From Conoideocrella luteorostrata (Eukaryota; Ascomycota; Sordariomycetes; Hypocreales; Clavicipitaceae), in contig JASWJB010000189.1 of the NCBI GenBank assembly GCA_032433595.1, forward strand, positions 1 through 64,000: a stretch of DNA of 64,000 nucleotides, read 5' to 3'. Positions within the stretch are counted from its first letter, which is position 1; each line of letters starts with the position of its first letter. Below, piece by piece: positions 1 through 10,425 of the stretch. Made by a program: the position numbers and the translations under genes. Below the pieces are notes generated by a model. The model had not been told where the DNA came from. It saw only the letters and a list, made by a program, of their open reading frames with translations, and ran no database searches.

Positions 1-33
1 GGGGGGCCAAGAGAATCGCTGTGATATTTTCAT

Positions 34-2044
34 CTACATGATATCGATATTGAGGATTTTAATGTCTTCTTCGGGTTTTTCCTTGTATGTCCTGGCGCTT
101 TCGATTTTCTGAATAACATCGAAGCCTTGAGTCGCTCGTCCGAAGATGGTATGCTTGCCATCTAGCCAGGGCTGTCAGATGTTAGCGTCGACGGACAGGG
201 GTCTTAGTCTGGGGTGGTGGAGGGTAGCGTGACCACTTACCGTCTTCTCGGTGGTGATGAAGAACTGGCTTCCGTTAGTGTTGGGTCCGGCGTTCGCCAT
301 GCTCATGGTGAACGGCTTGTCGTGCTTCAGGCTGCTGAACTCGTCTTCAAACTCCTTGCCCCAAATGCTCTCGCCGCCGGTGCCGTCGCCTAGTGGATCG
401 CCACCCTGGACCATGAATTTTTTAATGATCCGGTGGAATATGGTGTTGTTGTAGTAGCCGTTCTTTGCGTGCGTGACAAAATTTTCAACGGTTCTCGGTG
501 CCGCTTCAGGAAAGAGGCGTACGTGGATGTCACCATAGTTGGTATGGAGGACGGCTGCACTCCCTGTCGCTGTAGCCTTAGCATTGCCCTCCTTCCTGTT
601 GCCCGTCGTGGTTGGTCGTTCGTTTTGGATGTCTCGGGTCGACTTGGAAATGTCATCTTCATTGGTAAACATGTAGAAGCGAACTTTGCCGACGCCGGTG
701 GCAACGAGAATTGGGTCTCGGGTTTCCGCTTCTTGCAATAGCGGGTTATTTGATGCACCCATCTCAACCGAAACAATGCCCTTCTTCTGCGGCTGACCCT
801 GATACACACCGAGGTTGACTGCTCGAAAGTTCTCATCCTTGCCATACACCTTGACCACTTGATTTGTGTAAATATTGAGGACTTTGATGCCCACCATCGA
901 CCCATACACGATGAAATTCCCCGATTCGTCGAAGATGATGTTCGACTTGTGTCGAAGCATTTGCGAGTCCACTTCTCGCTCCTGGGCGAGCCTCCTCCCA
1001 AACTCGACGCTATCCAGTTTGTGAGAGGAGGTGCCAGCCTGCTGCATATCCTCGATAGTCTGTAACGATTCGTCATAGGTGCGTTGTAGCTTACCGGATG
1101 AAAAGTCGAAAATGCGTATTTTCCGATCCGGGAACGAGAAGGTCGCAAAACTCTTACCATTTGGCGAAATCGTCAAACAAGTCGGTACCGATTTGGCTTT
1201 TTTGAAATCAAATAGGTTGGTTGAGCTCTTGTATTCGAAAACGTTGCTGGGCTTCTCGTAATTACCACTCGACCGCCAGTACTCCATCATACCGTTCTCG
1301 TCTGCTGAAACGACGCAATCGTACGAGTCGTTAAATGCCATAAGATGCACTGGACTTCGGTGCAAGCCTTTGATTGTGTGAATCGGAACTTCATTCTCGC
1401 CGCGACCATCGTAGACGTGTATTAAGGGCTTCGACTCCTCCGATACGGCCAGAAGCGGGAACGATGCACCTTTCTGATGGACCCAGCAGACGCATTTCGG
1501 GACGTAGTCCAAGGGTAGCATAGACAACAAGTCGAACGTAATAACATCAAAGATTTTCACGGTTTCGTCAACTCCGGCGGTAGCGAAGCTTCGGCCGTCC
1601 TTGCTCACCGACACAGACTTGATCTCTCCGCTATGTGCTTTGAACTCCTTGACGAACTCGATGCCCTGGCCAATCTTCTTCCAGAATTTCACAAAGCCGT
1701 CGATGGACGCCGTAACAAGGAACTCGGTCAATGGTGTCCACGTGACGAAGAGCACTTGTTCCTTGTGCATCAGCGACCTCGAATAGCGAGCCGACTTTGG
1801 CAGAGCTGCCACATAGAGCTTTTCGTACGGGAGTACGCGACGCTTCTTCTTGGGAGCATGGGATGGGAGCTGAGGACCCATATCGTCGTCTGATGAGGAA
1901 TCTGAAGCTAGCCAAGTCAGCTCGCGATGGCCTTGTGTTTGAGTCAGCATTGCAAAACTCACCTTGGCCATCCTGCTCTGCGAAATCGGCATGGCTACGC
2001 TTTTGCGAGCGATTGTCGTCGTCGGGTGCGCTGTCATCGGCCAT
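34..2044 (-). CDS. cyp15: WD40-repeat cyclophilin (PPWD1/Cyp15-type peptidyl-prolyl isomerase)
   Basis: This gene encodes a nuclear WD40-cyclophilin; the human counterpart PPWD1 is spliceosome-associated. Exons on the minus strand are 2044-1963, 1907-241 and 171-34. The start is the ATG at 2044, which gives an acidic N-terminus ([16 protein letters not shown]) and splices in frame (..[12 protein letters not shown]) across a 55-nt intron. Starting from upstream ATGs in the downstream reading frame would translate that intron. WD repeats cover roughly residues 80-430 (for example [14 protein letters not shown] and [14 protein letters not shown]). The C-terminal cyclophilin domain has [15 protein letters not shown] with the catalytic Arg, and [11 protein letters not shown]. 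The second intron separates this from the last exon ([20 protein letters not shown]..). The basic run PKKKRR near residue 45 is a plausible nuclear signal. Domain order and length (about 630 aa) fit the family. Its promoter faces that of the membrane-protein gene to the right. Confidence 0.93.
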
Positions 2045-2771
2045 GTCGTACGTCGAGCGAGCTCTGCGGACGCAAAGTAGGTGAACCACAATCAAAACAA
2101 GGAGTGATAAGAGGGTGTGGTGACTATCCGTTGCTGGCGTGCGCGCAATTGCAGATGGCGGTGTCGAATGGAGAGCCTGAGGTCCAAAGATTATTTTGGA
2201 GCTTTGCGCCTGTACCTGCGCCTGCACCCGCTCGTGGAGCTCCAAAACGCATGCGACAGCGGAAGCAGAAGCGCCCTACCGTCAACACCCCACTAAAACG
2301 AGCTTGACGTATGGACTTTAGTTATGTACTCAAGTTACGGAGTGCCCTAATGAGTACAGCGTACGGAGTACTCTGTACGTCATTGATCGTTGCTGCAACT
2401 GCAGGCATGTTGGTTCTGGGCAGCTGAGTTTGCTTGCCATTGCAACTGAAAATGTACAGGAGTAAATCAACCGAGGTTGCAAAAATGCTGAACAACAAAG
2501 TTACTCATATCTGAAAGACATCATCCAGCTGCCACTTGAGCCGGCTGGATTATAACCATCAAGACGCCCGGCCAGCTCGGGTCCACTCCGTCGTAACCGT
2601 CATAAAATGGAGAGGCGTGTCGGGATTCCTCCGCGAGGCCGCCCATTAATACGCCTGGATTGGCCTTGATACTCCAAGCACACCCACCTCGAACTCAGCT
2701 CGCCTCATAAGCAACTCATACATTGAGGATAACCAGTTTGAGTCTATTCGTCCCCCCTCATCCGCTCGACA
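2045..2771. other. divergent intergenic region
   Basis: About 730 bp between two divergently transcribed genes, presumably holding both promoters. It contains a copy of the recurrent motif GTACGGAGTAC at 2361-2371 and a related CTCTGTACG just after it. No ORF here looks like a gene. Confidence 0.6.
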
Positions 2772-3546
2772 ATGGCCCGGCATCATCTACAGCGCTTGGC
2801 ATCACCTTCACCCTCCATCTCCCTCCTCATTCACCTACTAGGCATCGCGTCTCTCAGCAAGAGCTTCCAATTCCTCCTCGGCTGGGACACGCCATTGGCG
2901 CAATCGCACGGATGGTATTTTCAGTTTCTCACCATTATCGGCCTGGCCCTCTCTCTGTCGGTATTTCTTCTAGCCGCCGTTGCCGACATATCCGGAAGCT
3001 CAGCGCTCTTCCAGCTGAAGAATCTGGTCTCTGTTGTCGCGACGCCTCTTGAAGTCCTGATTTCAGCGCTGTACTGGGGCATTTGCGCCATTGACACAAG
3101 TCTGGTTGTTCAGCCCGGATATGAAGTGGGTTTGTGGGTTGATCTCGGTTTACATTTGGCGCCTGCGGTGCTGTTGACTGCGGATTTGATATTGCTCAGC
3201 CCACCGTGGACCATCTCGGCGTACGGAATGATGTCGTTGAGCACCTTGTTCGCATTCGCATACTGGTACTGGGTCGAGGTGTGCTTTGGTAAAAACGGCT
3301 GGTAAGCACCGGGCAGTGATATCTCGGCAGAAATATCACCAACGGCATAACTAACTGACTGTCACTTCTAGGTATCCTTATCCGATGTTTGAGCTTCTTA
3401 CCACAGCTCAGCGTGCTCTGCTTTTCACATTCTCAGCTGGTATGGTGACTATCTTTTCTGGCCTCCTGAAATGGGTGTATGGTGTTGTAAATGGAAATGA
3501 CCAAGCTCGATGGGAAGCACATCGACCTCTGAAAAAAGTCCAGTAG
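2772..3546 (+). CDS. FAR-17a/AIG1-like integral membrane protein
   Basis: A 234-aa multi-span membrane protein of the AIG1/ADTRP (FAR-17a) family. Exons are 2772-3301 and 3372-3546, with a 70-nt intron splitting a Trp codon (NG-W-YPYPMFELL). About six hydrophobic segments are visible (near residues 15-27, 50-70, 85-105, 120-143, 150-170 and 190-212). Animal AIG1 and ADTRP are Thr hydrolases for fatty-acid esters of hydroxy fatty acids (FAHFAs) and use a Thr and a His. Both appear conserved here: Thr54 in FQFLTIIGL and His128 in DLGLHLAPAVL. Hydrolase activity is therefore plausible but inferred. The start ATG lies in the context ACAATGG; an ATG at 2723 opens a different frame and was not used. 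The gene converges with the FMN dehydrogenase, with about 137 bp between stop codons. Confidence 0.85.
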
Positions 3547-3683
3547 ACAAATTACCGCTCAAGGCATGGGCGAAGCATGTCACTTAAGGAGAAGAACGAG
3601 CGACAGCCTTGAAAATATGTGCCCGAGCTTGATGAGTTTGTAAACCACACTGTATCATTACAAGTATAGACTGATCTATCCCA

Positions 3684-5044
3684 TTACAAATTGGCCTTTA
3701 CATCGCCCGGATGTGATACCTTCTTCAATAGTAACCGCTTAATGTCTTTGATGGTCTTCGCTCCCGAAAATCCCATGGTCAAATCAAGGTCAGCCAGAAG
3801 GCCAGCAATAACAGCCTCAGCACCAGCTTCTCCGTCAATCCCCAATCCATACACCACTGGACGGCCCAAAAACACGGCCCTGGCTCCGAGTGCAATCGCC
3901 TTAAGAATATCGGCACCCGTTCGAATCCCGGAATCAATCATAACTGTAATTCTATCGCCAACAGCGTCTGCAATCTCAGGAAGCACATCAAGTGTTCCGA
4001 CTGCACCATCCAACTGCCTCCCTCCATGAGTACTCACGATAATTCCCTCGATGCCATGCTTCACAGCCATCTCAGCATCCTCTACACTCAAAACCCCCTT
4101 CAGAACCATCGGTCCATCCCAATACTTTCTTAGAATTTTCAAATCCTCCCAGCTACGACTCACGCCGGGAAACACCTCGCTGCACCAGTACATGCCTGCT
4201 TGGACTGCACTTTCCTCGGGAGTCTCACCATCCGTCCTCTCCGCAAACTTGCGCCTGAACACGGGGTCGGTAAAGCCTATGTCATCGCCTTCTCCGACAA
4301 TAAAAGGGACAGAAGCTGGATCCAGGTCGTATGGCCTCCATGCCAAAGTCCAGGTGTCGAGTGTGATGACGAGGACCTTGAAGCCGCAGGACTTGGCACG
4401 GGTGATAATGGAGGCGGTGATTTCTTCGTCCAGCGGCCAATACAGCTGAAACCATTTTGGGCCTTGGGGGACCTTTTCAACCAGCTCTTCAATACTAGTG
4501 GATGCGGCGGTGCTGAGGGTGAATGGCACGCGAAGGTTGGCGCATGCTGTTGCTGTTCCGATTTCCTTGTCTGGATGGTACCAAGATTGTACACCAACGG
4601 GGGCCATGAGGACGGGAGAATCTATTTACCACGGTTACTTTTTTTTTTTTTTTGGCATTTTCTCGTGTTTGAAGTGACGGAAAGTTGAATGGTGAATATT
4701 GAATATTCAATGTGGCACCAAGGCCTGCAATAGAAGGTGCACATACCGTATCGCTCTCCAAATAACGTGGTACTCAGATCCCGCGGTGTTGTTGGCGTCA
4801 ACACCCGCGGCACAATCTTCCATTGTCGAAATGCCAGTCTGTTCGCGTCCATTGTCGAGGATTCTCCCGCTCCACCTTTGATATACTCCCATCCCTTTTT
4901 GGGCATGATCTTTTTAGCTTGCTCTTCCAGGCTATTTGGATTAGTAGATACGACAGGTGGAGCGCCCATGAGAATACCCTTTTCAAGGATAGACTTGAGG
5001 TACTGGGCATAAGGGACTTGCTCATCGTCGCTGTTTCCAGACAT
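3684..5044 (-). CDS. FMN-dependent alpha-hydroxyacid dehydrogenase (lactate 2-monooxygenase-like)
   Basis: A TIM-barrel flavoenzyme of the FMN-dependent alpha-hydroxyacid dehydrogenase family. It should oxidise an L-2-hydroxy acid such as lactate. Exons on the minus strand are 5044-4747 and 4621-3684, with a 125-nt intron that contains a long A tract on the coding strand; the product is 411 aa. The junction reads FGERY/DSPVLMAPVGV, as in the family. Key motifs are LMAPVG (FMN), WFQLYW, the active-site Lys in MVLKGV (about 274), and HGGRQLDG with catalytic His about 298 and Arg about 301. The usual SNHGGRQ is STHGGRQ here, so Thr replaces Asn before the catalytic His. GIRTGADILKAIALGARAVF and LGRPVVYG form the FMN-phosphate end. 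There is no obvious presequence, so it is probably cytosolic, unlike cytochrome b2. The exact substrate cannot be told; lactate monooxygenase or oxidase-like is the nearest label. Confidence 0.9.
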
Positions 5045-6108
5045 GTTGACTTGGTTTGCTACAGCGCTGCATATACATGCATATATATGTTCGAGAGAAA
5101 AACTGGTTTGGATACTTGTTAAAGAAGCTGAGGGGTGGAGGATGGGCTGAATTGACAAAGAACGCATCAAGGTGTAGTAAGCCGGGCATTGGTGTTAGTT
5201 GAGCCTCGGCACGATTTGAGGCCCCCCAGTCCGCATGTAACCCAGCTGCGGACAATATATTGCCCATCCAATCCGGCGGCGTTTATTTCGGGATCAACTT
5301 CTTGTAGGCCACCTTCCGGGCAACAGTTCTTATATAACTGCCCTTTCCCAGCACATGGGGCGAGCGTGGGGATAACTCGGGTTCCTGGCGCAAAATGTAG
5401 CTTGGCCAGAGGCTACTTTCTTGTGGTGGTTATACCGCCTTATGTTGCGTGCAACACAGTCTCAGCACGGCACGATTCTATCTTGTAGATGATTTCCTAG
5501 TTGTATTTCTAGACCTACCGAGCGTGTTTCTATACAAAATATTAAGCTCTAGCGTCTCTCCGTACATTGTAAGCTTTTTCAGAGAGTTGGCTATGTTATT
5601 TTTATTATTTTTTATTATTTTTTGGCTCTATTGGCGGGAACTCGAACACACGCAACTAAGGTGGGATTTCCTTACCAGCCAGACCACCCGGTCTCATAAC
5701 TGTCACACAAAATAGCTGATGATGGCTTCTCACGAGACGGAACCATCTTAACAAAGGAGGGTCAACACAGAATTCAACAACTATCTTACTCCGTGCATCT
5801 CTGAACTTATTATTGTGTTGATTCCATGACTATCTATGCCCTTATGACTTTACTGTACAGCAACTAATATCGCCAACACACATGTGCAGAATCTAGCGTC
5901 CCACTAGACGAACCCAGCACGTAACAGCCAGAGGCTAGTAGTCATGCCCCGCTTTATAGCGTGCAACAGCCCCTCAACACGACTTTAAGATATTCGCGAC
6001 AACTTCGTCCTTCACTTCCTCCAATCAGCATCTGCTCAACGCACTCACATCAAATTGTGCAACACACACCCTCCCCAATGTCATAAACCTATCCGGTTCA
6101 TACAAGCC
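5045..6108. other. divergent intergenic region with a SINE-like insertion
   Basis: A 1.06 kb AT-rich spacer between the divergent dehydrogenase and sld5 genes. Apart from the tRNA-like element at about 5590-5706, described separately, I see no gene. Confidence 0.6.
5590..5706 (-). repeat. tRNA-derived SINE-like element with A-rich tail
   Basis: On the minus strand a tRNA-like head (about 5706-5624) is followed directly by an A-rich tail of AAAAAATAAT-type repeats (about 5623-5590). The head has an A-box-like stretch (TGGTCTGGCTGG) and an excellent B box (GTTCGAGTTCC) about 45 nt later. It also has a possible 5-bp anticodon stem TAAGG/CCTTA. The T-stem is degenerate and the anticodon loop is 8 nt, so this is not a functional tRNA. 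The head-plus-A-tail layout is that of a SINE. Clear target-site duplications are not obvious. Confidence 0.5.
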
Positions 6109-7019
6109 ATGGATATCGACGATATTCTCCGCGAAGTCGACCCGACTTCTCACTCCACCCCTCCAGGAACACATGACCTTCAAGCCCTTACGCGTCGGTG
6201 GGTAGCAGAGCGATCAGCCCCAGAGCTATTAGAGTGAGTGCTTTGGGCCTCATTGCCAAGAGACAATATCAGCGACGTGTTTCTTTCATTGTGTTTTCAT
6301 TGTCTTTCATTGTCTTTCATTCTCCTTCGTATTGATTTAGTTTGCGGTGGCAAACTGGAGCTGAACTGGTATCCCCCAGATGGCCATCAGATGGCCTGTT
6401 CGAGCGAGTCAATGAACGCATCAAAGCGCAAATCGAAAAAGTTGAAGACTTAACAGGCGACATGGACCCCAAGACCAATTTCTCTCTTATTGTCATACAA
6501 ACCGAATTGGAGAGATACAAGTTCCTCGTTAGAAGTTACCTAAGAGTGCGAATCGCCAAGGTAAATATGACTGAAACCAACCCCCCCCCCCCCACCCCAA
6601 AAAAAAACGAGCCGATGCCCAAAAAATGTAGCTTCCATCATCCTGATTTCCAATGCTAGATCGATAAACACACACTGCATTACTTATCTACACAAACCCT
6701 TCAGGAGAGGCTATCCCCCACAGAACTAGCGTACGCGACAAGACACCAAGCCCTCCTGCATAACCACTACCTCTCCTCGTTCCTGGGCTCCTTCCCCCAG
6801 CAGCTGCAGAATCTGAACGACACAGCCGGGAACATTAGCATGATTGATGCGCCGGACTTGGATACGGCGGTGTTTATTCGTATGCTCAAGGAAAAGGACG
6901 TCCATGGGGAAGGCACAGATGCGGATGTTACGTTGCCGGCCGGAGAGGGGGATGTCTTGATTTTGAGATGGACCAGTGCCAAGACGTTGGTGGAGGGTGG
7001 AGAGGCAGAGCTGGTATGA
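6109..7019 (+). CDS. sld5: GINS complex subunit Sld5
   Basis: Sld5 is one of the four GINS subunits. GINS joins Cdc45 and Mcm2-7 to form the CMG replicative helicase in the nucleus. Exons are 6109-6233, 6341-6560 and 6660-7019 (234 aa). The start [12 protein letters not shown] matches the usual Sld5 N-terminus; an in-frame ATG 54 bases upstream is less likely. Splicing gives ..APELLDLRW and ..[15 protein letters not shown]. The GINS A-domain helices are recognisable ([28 protein letters not shown]), and the C-terminal B domain ends [10 protein letters not shown]. Intron 1 carries TTTCATTGTC-type tandem copies at about 6285-6322, and intron 2 a C10/A8 homopolymer run near 6583-6607. It converges with utp18. 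Mcm4, another CMG component, lies at the right end of the window; this is likely coincidence. Confidence 0.93.
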
Positions 7020-7730
7020 CATGAAAAGGTGGACAGCGAAAGTAGCAGCCGACTGGCGTCGGACTGGCGTCGGGATTGGGAAATGAGCTGCGGTGATGAG
7101 AGACTGCTTGCTTACAGGCAGGATCCCTCCGACAAATCCAAGACGCAGGCACACATACATATACCTCCAAGGAGGCTTGTATTTGTCGACACCCGGCTCA
7201 TGATGCGGACTTCAATGATACGATGAGATCATGGGAAACGATGTATATCGTACGTGTCGGAAGTGAATACTTTAGAGGGCATGCCAGATGGTGGATACGA
7301 CGAGTCAAGACTCCATGACGCCCGAAGTCCCAGAGACAGACAACGACCAGGATAACACTATCGCCCGATTTATGTCATTCTGGCTTTTTACTGCCTCCCC
7401 GATTGCTGGCGTTATGAAGTGCGGACCCGTCATATCTATGATCTGCTCTTTTGCAAACCATGGGCCATCACATGAACTTTGGATACAAGTACGGAGCATA
7501 CAATTTAGAGCAGCAATGCAAATTATATAGGAGCCGTCATATCATAGAAGCCGAGATCTGGTAGGATGAAACACTAGATTTAACCACAGCGAAAGGCAGG
7601 CTATAGTTACTCACCAGTATAAGGATGATGTGTGCCCGGTTGTTAGGAATAAAGGGGAGGGCTTGCGCGGGTAAACCAAACACAAAGATTCAATAAGATC
7701 AATAATGTCAGACTGGATATTCATTCAATC
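7020..7730. other. convergent intergenic region
   Basis: About 700 bp between the 3' ends of sld5 and utp18. ORFs here are short and featureless; nothing supportable seen beyond presumed 3' UTRs. Confidence 0.5.
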
Positions 7731-9482
7731 CTAACTCCTAATGTGCCATAGTCTAATTTTACCCTGGTCATTCCCAACAGCCAAGAGGTTGCTTTCTCTC
7801 CCAAATGAAACGCAAGTAATTCTGCCTAGGGGCGTCTGCTCCGTCGGCCAATTTCGATATACAGTACAGCTGGGGAGGTGTACCAGCCTCAATGCGTCCG
7901 TCTTCTTGCGACTACCAAACGCGAGCAGCTGGCCATCCGGTGAGAACGTGACAACCGTGATGGGCGTAATTAACTGTTCGAAAGTACGGGTTGGGGTGGG
8001 CCGCTCGTGGATGGTAAGCTCCTCGCCCTTTTGCGAGATGATAAAGGCCCTTCTGTCGTAGATATTGGTGATACCACTGTTAGAACCGACCGCTACCCAT
8101 CGGTCTTCTCCGAGTCCAGCAGGGCCGCTGTGACCACCAAGGGCAATGACAATGCCTCCAACACAACCGTCGTCATGCCAGACGCCAATGAACTTCCGCA
8201 GCTCCATACTATACTCGCCAACTTGACCGTCTTTCCCTAGAATCGTCATGCCGTTCCCAGTTTTCCACCACGCGAAATCAGCAATGCCATGTCGACTCGA
8301 CAGTCTGGCAGCGGTGATCCACTGCATCGAAGCCACGCTAACTACATTGATGTCACCGCCTCCTTTTCTTGAAGACGCAATAATGGCCATATATCGCCCG
8401 CAGGGGCTCAGCTTGAAATGCTCCATAGACTTGTGATCAAGAGCATGTCCATTGATCCTTGTCGTTTTCTGCACATTGCCCGATGGCAGATCCCAGTGAT
8501 GAAAGTATTTCCTCCGACCAGCAAAGAAGATTTTGTCACCTATGGGGTACAAAAACTCAGCTCGTCGCACATCCACCTGCTTGACTTGGACGGAGGTCAG
8601 TCGAGGGTTCGGCGTGGGCTGAGCCTCCGGCGCAATATGATGCAGGTAGAGAATGCCTGCTGTGCTTGCAGACAAAAGAACAGGGTATTCAGGATGGAAT
8701 GAGAGGCACTCGACAGATATTTTGTGCCTGTCAGGGATGTCTCGTGTTTTTTGGATATCAATGACTTCGGGTCGTAGTTTGCGCTTTTTAGAGCCGCCCA
8801 ATCCAGCCAGCTGCTTGACATCGCGCAGAAACTCCTGCAGGGGTTGCGCGGAGCCATCCCCATCAGAGTCACTGCCAGAATCGCTGGATGAACCAGAGCC
8901 GGCTGAGGAGCGTCTTCGCCTCTTGGAGGCGCGGTTGCCGAGCTCTTTCGCCCACGCCGGTGCTGGGTTCACCCTCAGGTATTGTTGTCGCAAACGTCTC
9001 GAGTATTCGGCACCACTGACGAGGTCGTCTTCCAGCGTTGTTCTAAGCCTTCGCAGCTTCGAGTTTGACGCCAGAGACACCACCAATCGCTCGTCATCAC
9101 TGTCTTCCCAAGCGGGCGCATCGCCCTGCTCCATCTTTGATGTAGTCGCCGCAGACTTTGCCAGACCACCAGCTGCGCCAGTGTCAAGGACAAACAAGTC
9201 GGCGTCTTCCAGGTCCTCCATGCCCCCAGCATCCGCATCGCCCATTTGCACGTCGTCGGCATCATCGCCCTCAACAAAACCGCCATTCTTGAACAAGTTC
9301 TCTCTGAACCCAGCCTTGTTTCCTAGGACCAACCGTTCTAGCTCCTCTTCGTCGGAATCCTTGTCGAAGATGCCGCCGGAGGGCCTTTTGGTGGTGAGAG
9401 CATCCTCGGATCCAGAACCGGAAGAATGCTCACTCTCGGAATCCTCTTGATCCGACGTCCAATCGCCGACTTTGTTCGCCAT
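7731..9482 (-). CDS. utp18: U3 snoRNP/SSU processome protein Utp18
   Basis: A single-exon, 583-aa WD40 protein matching Utp18, a small-subunit processome component needed for 18S rRNA maturation in the nucleolus. The N-terminal half is acidic and low in complexity (DWTSDQEDSESEH, then an E/D-rich stretch). It is followed by SGAEYSRRLRQQYLRVNPAPAWA, a family hallmark, and the basic cluster NRASKRRRRSS. WD repeats occupy about residues 250-583, for example VECLSFHPEYPVLLSASTAG and ITVVTFSPDGQLLAFGSRKK, ending GNDQGKIRLWHIRS. The start at 9482 gives MANKVGDWTSD; no in-frame upstream ATG is better. Length and domain order fit the fungal family. Confidence 0.93.
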   Translation of the reverse strand: MANKVGDWTSDQEDSESEHSSGSGSEDALTTKRPSGGIFDKDSDEEELERLVLGNKAGFRENLFKNGGFVEGDDADDVQMGDADAGGMEDLEDADLFVLDTGAAGGLAKSAATTSKMEQGDAPAWEDSDDERLVVSLASNSKLRRLRTTLEDDLVSGAEYSRRLRQQYLRVNPAPAWAKELGNRASKRRRRSSAGSGSSSDSGSDSDGDGSAQPLQEFLRDVKQLAGLGGSKKRKLRPEVIDIQKTRDIPDRHKISVECLSFHPEYPVLLSASTAGILYLHHIAPEAQPTPNPRLTSVQVKQVDVRRAEFLYPIGDKIFFAGRRKYFHHWDLPSGNVQKTTRINGHALDHKSMEHFKLSPCGRYMAIIASSRKGGGDINVVSVASMQWITAARLSSRHGIADFAWWKTGNGMTILGKDGQVGEYSMELRKFIGVWHDDGCVGGIVIALGGHSGPAGLGEDRWVAVGSNSGITNIYDRRAFIISQKGEELTIHERPTPTRTFEQLITPITVVTFSPDGQLLAFGSRKKTDALRLVHLPSCTVYRNWPTEQTPLGRITCVSFGRESNLLAVGNDQGKIRLWHIRS

Positions 9483-10425
9483 TTTCGCGCTGAGGTGCTT
9501 GGTTGTTGCGATAGTGTGGGTTTATTAGTCCATCATACACAAAATTTACCGCTGGTGGAATTTTTTTAGACGGCGAGCTCAGCCTTGTGTTGGGCCCGCT
9601 AAATAAGTGGGACACCCGATTTAGCTTGACCAACCGCTGGCGCTGTTGCGCAAGGCTAGATCGAGTGGCTAGTTACGGAGTCCTCCGTACCGGGCGGTTT
9701 GTCTAGAACTCTCACGCAGCATCATCAGCTGTCCTATTAACGCCAATCGCTCAGTACCGTCTAGTCTGGCAATCTTAGAATGGCTTTGTTGAGATCTCGC
9801 TTCCTCTCTCTTTCTTGCAGTGTTGTTATTAAACCCCTTCTCGTATCACTACTGTAGTGTTATGATGCTCCCCGGGCAAATCTAAGGATATTACGGAGTA
9901 CACAACGCTACTTTATACTTATAGTGATGTGTCTGTGGTATTATGCAATGCTATTTAAGCCAGAATCGGCTTATTTAAAGCTGTGAAGAGATTGCCAGCT
10001 TTTACAACGCTGAGCGAGCTGCCTAATGCTTCTAGCTGTCTTCTGTGCAATGACATTATAATTAAAATCAGGAGCATTATCCCAATATCATAACCCGGCG
10101 CATTAAGTCAGATATTATACTCCGCAGCTTCGGTGCTCATTCTCCGCTCTCCTTCCCATGTACATAAAACTTTGCTTTAATTACCAACAGTACATGCTAT
10201 GCTACGTTGATGCGGTTTATTTAATACAAATATGTATTTAAGAATCCAAAAGCATGTTGTATGACAGTTACTGTACGAATCGCAGGAACGCACAATCTGT
10301 CTCTGCCGAGCCGCGAGGCGGTGGTTTAGCTACTTTGTTACGTTCAGATGGCGACTAAGAGATCGCTTCATGCAGCCGACATTATGAGTTATGAACAAAT
10401 TATTTCCGTGGGGTAAATGGTCTTC
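9483..10425. other. AT-rich intergenic region
   Basis: A 0.94 kb spacer upstream of utp18 and downstream of the pseudouridine gene. It contains two copies of the recurrent motif (9673-9690, arranged as TACGGAGTCCTCCGTA, and 9891-9902). An AT-rich part (about 9900-10260) repeats CTTATTTAA-like words. No gene seen; it may be an old transposon remnant, but nothing identifies one. Confidence 0.5.

Noticed and set aside
390..1160. 256-codon minus-strand frame overlapping the cyclophilin gene
   Set aside because: A frame-shifted shadow of the WD40-cyclophilin coding sequence.
8653..9450. 265-codon plus-strand frame opposite utp18
   Set aside because: Antisense shadow of the Ser/Asp-rich N-terminus of Utp18.
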